Below, one piece after another: positions 46,843-50,272 of a DNA stretch of 50,272 nucleotides. Where the stretch lies: the NCBI RefSeq assembly GCF_020889705.1, contig NZ_JACMYP010000030.1, forward strand, positions 1 to 50,272. Reading direction: 5' to 3'. The notes beneath the pieces were generated by a model. The model did not search any database. It worked only from the letters and a program-made list of their open reading frames with translations, and was not told where the DNA came from. Both the position numbers and the translations under genes were made by a program. The DNA comes from Bradyrhizobium altum. Lineage in GTDB: Bacteria; Pseudomonadota; Alphaproteobacteria; Rhizobiales; Xanthobacteraceae. The number at the start of each line of letters is the position of its first letter. Position 1 is the first letter of the stretch.

Positions 46843-48117
46843 TCACACCACCCGCCGCCCCGCCCGCCGCGCGATCGGCCGCTGCACAAAATACATCGCG
46901 ATCAGCGAGATCATCGAGCTCGCTACGACGACGTAGCCGATCCGGTCGAAATGCAGCAGCGAGCCGTCCGCATTCTCGGCGACGATCGCGGCTGCAGCCA
47001 CCGAGCCGAGCCCGCCCGACAACTGCTGCACCGACGCGCTGATGGCGCTGAACGAGCCGCGCTGGCTGGCGTCGGGAATCGCCGACATCAGCGCCTGCGA
47101 CGGGATCATGCGCGAGAAGATGCCGACGAACATCAGCACATTGACGATGATCGCGGTCAGCAGCGAGACATGGCCGAGATGGGTGTAGATCAGCACCATG
47201 ATGGCCGACACCACGCAGCCGAAGATGAAGGTCGGATATTTGCCGAACGCATCGCTGGCGCGGCCGACCAGCGGCCCCATCAGGATGCTGAACAGGCCGG
47301 AGACGAGATAGATCGTCGGCAGATGGACGATATCGATGCCGAGATTGTGCACGGTGAAGGCGCTGCCGAACGGCATCAGCATGAAGCCGCCGGTCGCCAG
47401 CAGCGTCGTGACCAAAAAGGCCAGCGTGTAGCGCGGCTGCGCCACGGTTGCGATCAAATGCTGGAACGGGTTGCTGTCGTGCTGCAGCTTGAGATGCCCG
47501 TCGACCGGCTCCATCACCAGCGCGATGGTGGCGATCGCCGCGATCGACAGGCCGACGATGGCCACGAAGCAGATGTGCCAGTTCCAACGATTGGCCAGGA
47601 AAAGTCCAGCGGGCACGCCGAGCACCTGGCTCGCGGCGAACGCGGTCTGGATGAAGCCCATCACCCGGCCGCGCAGATGCAGCGGAAACAGGTCGGTGAC
47701 GATGGCGAGCACGACCGAGCCGATCACCCCGCCGAACAGGCCGGTGACGATGCGGCCGAGCAGCAGCACGTGGAAATTCTGCGCCAGCGCGCACAGCACG
47801 GTGCCGAAGGTGAAGCCGACATAGAAGAACAGCAGCATCCGCTTGCGGTCGAAACGATCGGCAAAGCCGGCGGCGAGGATGCCGGAAATGCCTGCCGCGA
47901 ACGCGTAGGCCGAGACCGCGACGCCGAACTGCCCGGCCGTGATGTTGAGCGACGGCATCAGGATGGCGCCAAGCGGCGACATGATGACGAAGTCGAGGAT
48001 CAGGGTGAACTGCGTGAACGCAAGCAGCGCGATCAGGAACGATTGATAGCGCGAAAAGCCGCGTTCCTGCGGCTCGTCGATCGGCGCGGCGATGGTCTGT
48101 TCCGACATAAGGCTCAT
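46843..48117 (-). CDS. MFS transporter (DHA1-type efflux)
   Basis: A 424-residue transporter with 12 hydrophobic segments. FVIMSPLGAILMPSLNITAGQFG in segment 1, AAGFADRFDRKRMLLFFYVG in loop 2-3 and GRIVTGLFGGVIGSVVLAIV in segment 4 are typical of DHA1 drug and metabolite exporters. Start ATG 48117 or ATG 48108. Two small genes follow on the same strand. Substrate unknown. Confidence 0.87.
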   Translation of the reverse strand: MSLMSEQTIAAPIDEPQERGFSRYQSFLIALLAFTQFTLILDFVIMSPLGAILMPSLNITAGQFGVAVSAYAFAAGISGILAAGFADRFDRKRMLLFFYVGFTFGTVLCALAQNFHVLLLGRIVTGLFGGVIGSVVLAIVTDLFPLHLRGRVMGFIQTAFAASQVLGVPAGLFLANRWNWHICFVAIVGLSIAAIATIALVMEPVDGHLKLQHDSNPFQHLIATVAQPRYTLAFLVTTLLATGGFMLMPFGSAFTVHNLGIDIVHLPTIYLVSGLFSILMGPLVGRASDAFGKYPTFIFGCVVSAIMVLIYTHLGHVSLLTAIIVNVLMFVGIFSRMIPSQALMSAIPDASQRGSFSAISASVQQLSGGLGSVAAAAIVAENADGSLLHFDRIGYVVVASSMISLIAMYFVQRPIARRAGRRVV

Positions 48118-48548
48118 TTCATTGCGAAGCGGGTCCGGGCTGGCAACAGATAGGGAGGGTGCGGTCGGATTTCATGGGGCGCGCGGGCAACAGTTCCATC
48201 GAAATTGAGCGCGTAGCGACAATGACTTGGCCGCGCACCCCACGTCGAGTGCTGCGAGAATATGGGGGCTGCAGCGCACCCGGCGCGCACGGCAATTGTT
48301 TCCGGTTGTGTCGGTCGATAACTGCAACGAGTGAGTGGTGTACTTCACAACCTCGGAAGCGTACGCACGTCAAGGATGTGAATCGCGATGATACATCTCA
48401 TGGTTCCGTCTGTGGCGATCGCGCAACAGATCGCTGCAAATCGTCTCAAGCTTGAACGGAGCGGATCAGCCGACGCTGAGAGCGGGGCAGGGGGGCACAG
48501 GTGGCGTGAGGCCGGGGGTCGGGTTCGCGCCGAGGTTGGAGTAAGGGC
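48118..48548. other. Divergent intergenic region before the autotransporter
   Basis: This 431-base gap lies between divergent genes and contains no convincing gene, repeat or clear promoter. Short frames inside it lack protein-like features. Confidence 0.5.
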
Positions 48549-50272
48549 ATGGTTTCATCGCGGCTCGCGGCGATCCTGTCGTGCACTTTCGGTGGCGGCT
48601 GTCTTCTATCGGTGTCGCAGGCGTTTGCCGCCTGCGACAGTCTTGCGCCGGCGAGCGGTCAGACGGTGACCTGCTCGACCACGGCGCCGAATCCCTCGCC
48701 CGCTGGCGTGCAAGCCGCAGCCGGCAGCTCGAACGTCACCGTGAACGTGCTGCAGGGCGCCGGCATCACGCCGGGCGCCGGTGCGACCGCGATCGGCCTT
48801 GTCTCCCGCAGCACCGCCACCAACAACGGCACGCTGACCATCAGCGGCGGCGGCACCGGAATCTTCGGCAGCGGCGACGGCAATGTCTTCACCAACGGTG
48901 CGTCGGGCGTGATCACGACCACCGGCGCCGGCAGCAATGCGATCGCCGCCAGCAGCAATGGCAACACGCTGATCAACAACGGCACGATCACGACGCTGAA
49001 CGGCACCTCGCGCGGGCTCGCCATCACCGGTCTCACGCAGCACAACAACAATACGCTGATCAATACCGGGACCATCACCACCCAGGGCCCGCAGTCGCAC
49101 GGCCTCTATGTGCAGACCGGCGACAGCAACACCTTCACCAATAGCGGCACCATCACCACGGCCGGCGCCGGTGCGCGTGCGATCTTCTCCGCCGGACAAT
49201 TCATGACCATCACCAACACCGGCACGCTGCTCACGACCGGCGGCGATGCCGGCGGCACCGCCAACAACACCGTCTTCATGCAAGGCAATGCCGCCGTCCT
49301 GCGCAACAGCGGCACCATCGAGGCGCGTGGCGTCAATGCCGACGGTGTGTTCTCCAACACTGCCGGTTCATCGTTCACCGCCCGAATCGAGAACCTCGCC
49401 GGCGGCAAGATCATCAGCCAGAACGGGCCCGCGATCCGCACGCTCAACGGCGCCACCACCATCGTCAATGCCGGCCTGATCGCCGGCAACAGCGGCACGG
49501 CGCTGGCGGGCGGCGGCGGCGCGGTGACGATGATCCTGCAAACCGGCTCGCAGATATCAGGCCTTGCCGATGGCGGCGGCGGCAACAACCAGGTGCGGCT
49601 GCAAGGCAGCGGCACGGCTGACAATGCGTTCGCGCGATTCCAGACGCTGACGATGGAAGGCACCGACTGGACCTGGGCCGGCACCGGCACCTTCGCCAAC
49701 ACCTTCATCAACAGCGGTTCGCTGACGCTGCAGACCTCGCTGACCGGCAATGTGTCGATTGCGGCGGGCACCAGCCTGCTGGCCGGCAACGGTGCCAATC
49801 CATCGATCACGTCGTTTCCGGGCGGGCCGCCGATCACCGTCACCAACGCCGGCGTTATCAACCTCACCAATGGCGGCGCCACCGCGGCGAACAGCCTGAC
49901 GATCGCGGGCAGCTATGTCGGCAATGGTGGCGGGCTTTATCTGCGCACCGCGCTCGGTGGTGACGGTTCGCCGTCGGATCGGCTCGTGATTTCCGGCGGC
50001 AATGCGTCGGGATCGACCGCGGTGACCGTCACCAATGCCGGCGGCGCGGGCGCGCTGACCACCGCTGATGGCATCATGGTGGTGCAAGCCGTCAATGGCG
50101 GCAGCACGGCCCCCAGCGCATTCGGCCTCTCCAACGCCGTCGTGGCCGGCGCGCACGAATATCTGCTGTTTCGCGGCGGCGTCTCCGCCGGCAGCGCCGA
50201 CAATTGGTATCTGCGCTCGCAGCTGTTGCCCGGCACGTCGTCGCCGGCGCCGCCGGCTGCACCCGCACCAAC
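48549..50272 (+). CDS. Autotransporter-type surface protein, passenger domain (3' end beyond window)
   Basis: The frame from ATG 48549 is open for 574 codons to the window edge. Residues 1-27 form a signal peptide (LAAILSCTFGGGCLLSVSQA, cleavage near AFA). The passenger is rich in Gly, Thr, Asn and Ser with about 20-26-residue repeats built around TLINNGTITT, TFTNSGTITT, TITNTGTLLT and VLRNSGTIEA, the signature of a right-handed beta-helix. The visible part ends in a Pro/Ala-rich linker (SSPAPPAAPAP), where the C-terminal beta-barrel should follow. A role in adhesion or surface contact is likely. Confidence 0.85.
   Translation, partial: MVSSRLAAILSCTFGGGCLLSVSQAFAACDSLAPASGQTVTCSTTAPNPSPAGVQAAAGSSNVTVNVLQGAGITPGAGATAIGLVSRSTATNNGTLTISGGGTGIFGSGDGNVFTNGASGVITTTGAGSNAIAASSNGNTLINNGTITTLNGTSRGLAITGLTQHNNNTLINTGTITTQGPQSHGLYVQTGDSNTFTNSGTITTAGAGARAIFSAGQFMTITNTGTLLTTGGDAGGTANNTVFMQGNAAVLRNSGTIEARGVNADGVFSNTAGSSFTARIENLAGGKIISQNGPAIRTLNGATTIVNAGLIAGNSGTALAGGGGAVTMILQTGSQISGLADGGGGNNQVRLQGSGTADNAFARFQTLTMEGTDWTWAGTGTFANTFINSGSLTLQTSLTGNVSIAAGTSLLAGNGANPSITSFPGGPPITVTNAGVINLTNGGATAANSLTIAGSYVGNGGGLYLRTALGGDGSPSDRLVISGGNASGSTAVTVTNAGGAGALTTADGIMVVQAVNGGSTAPSAFGLSNAVVAGAHEYLLFRGGVSAGSADNWYLRSQLLPGTSSPAPPAAPAP

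Noticed and set aside
46756..48153. 465-codon plus-strand frame opposite the MFS gene
   Set aside because: The real gene on the minus strand has 12 clear membrane segments; the plus frame is Arg/His/Asp-rich antisense.

Overview
The window looks like a chromosomal segment of a Bradyrhizobium-type alphaproteobacterium (Nitrobacteraceae). The evidence is high GC with strong G/C third-position bias, the order dnaK-dnaJ-phospholipid N-methyltransferase, an infC/rpmI/rplT/pheS/pheT block, an alphaproteobacterial RpoH-type promoter before dnaK, and many dispersed imperfect palindromes between genes of the kind common in Bradyrhizobium and Rhodopseudomonas. The genus is inferred from gene order and protein style; no database search was possible. 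There is no CRISPR array, rRNA, transposase, integrase or phage module. One tRNA gene, tRNA-Leu(CAG), lies at 46149-46235.

Layout. 1-2445: a partial AraC regulator, an exported nicotinamidase-like hydrolase and an unknown secreted protein, all on the minus strand. 2887-10288: housekeeping genes on the plus strand (RpoH promoter, dnaK, dnaJ, pmtA-like methyltransferase, FMN reductase, pyrF, DUF1330, dapB, gpmA). 10355-12734: an AraC-Ogt DNA repair fusion, a DUF2244 protein and endonuclease III. 12903-18951: an EmrA/EmrB-type efflux pair, then a translationally coupled type III polyketide synthase / ICMT-family methyltransferase / DHA2 exporter cassette, probably making and exporting a methylated alkyl-pyrone or alkyl-resorcinol lipid. 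19055-21064: a PadR / DUF1048 / serine-hydrolase operon behind a tandem-repeat operator. 21162-26913: an EI24 membrane protein, then an MFS transporter and LysR regulator divergent from a CoA-transferase and an HMG-CoA-lyase-like gene, read here as a carboxylic acid uptake and cleavage pathway. 26948-33352: GT39-type glycosyltransferase, NlpC/P60-like hydrolase, Tat-exported amine oxidase, exported metallo-beta-lactamase-fold hydrolase and TauE/SafE permease.

33581-39229 is the translation block on the minus strand: infC (ATT start), rpmI, rplT, pheS, pheT, with one small secreted-protein gene inserted on the opposite strand. 39458-46000 holds an alpha/beta hydrolase, an NTF2-like protein, a thioesterase broken by a one-base frameshift, queG, a GST, uppP and an NDUFA9-like protein. 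After tRNA-Leu come two small unknown genes and an MFS pump, and the window ends inside a large autotransporter passenger gene.

The accessory interest lies in the polyketide cassette (15816-18951), the LysR/CoA-transferase/lyase cluster (22104-26913), the PadR operon, the broken thioesterase, and the repeat families, one of which carries a second palindrome nested inside it. The rest is conventional core metabolism.
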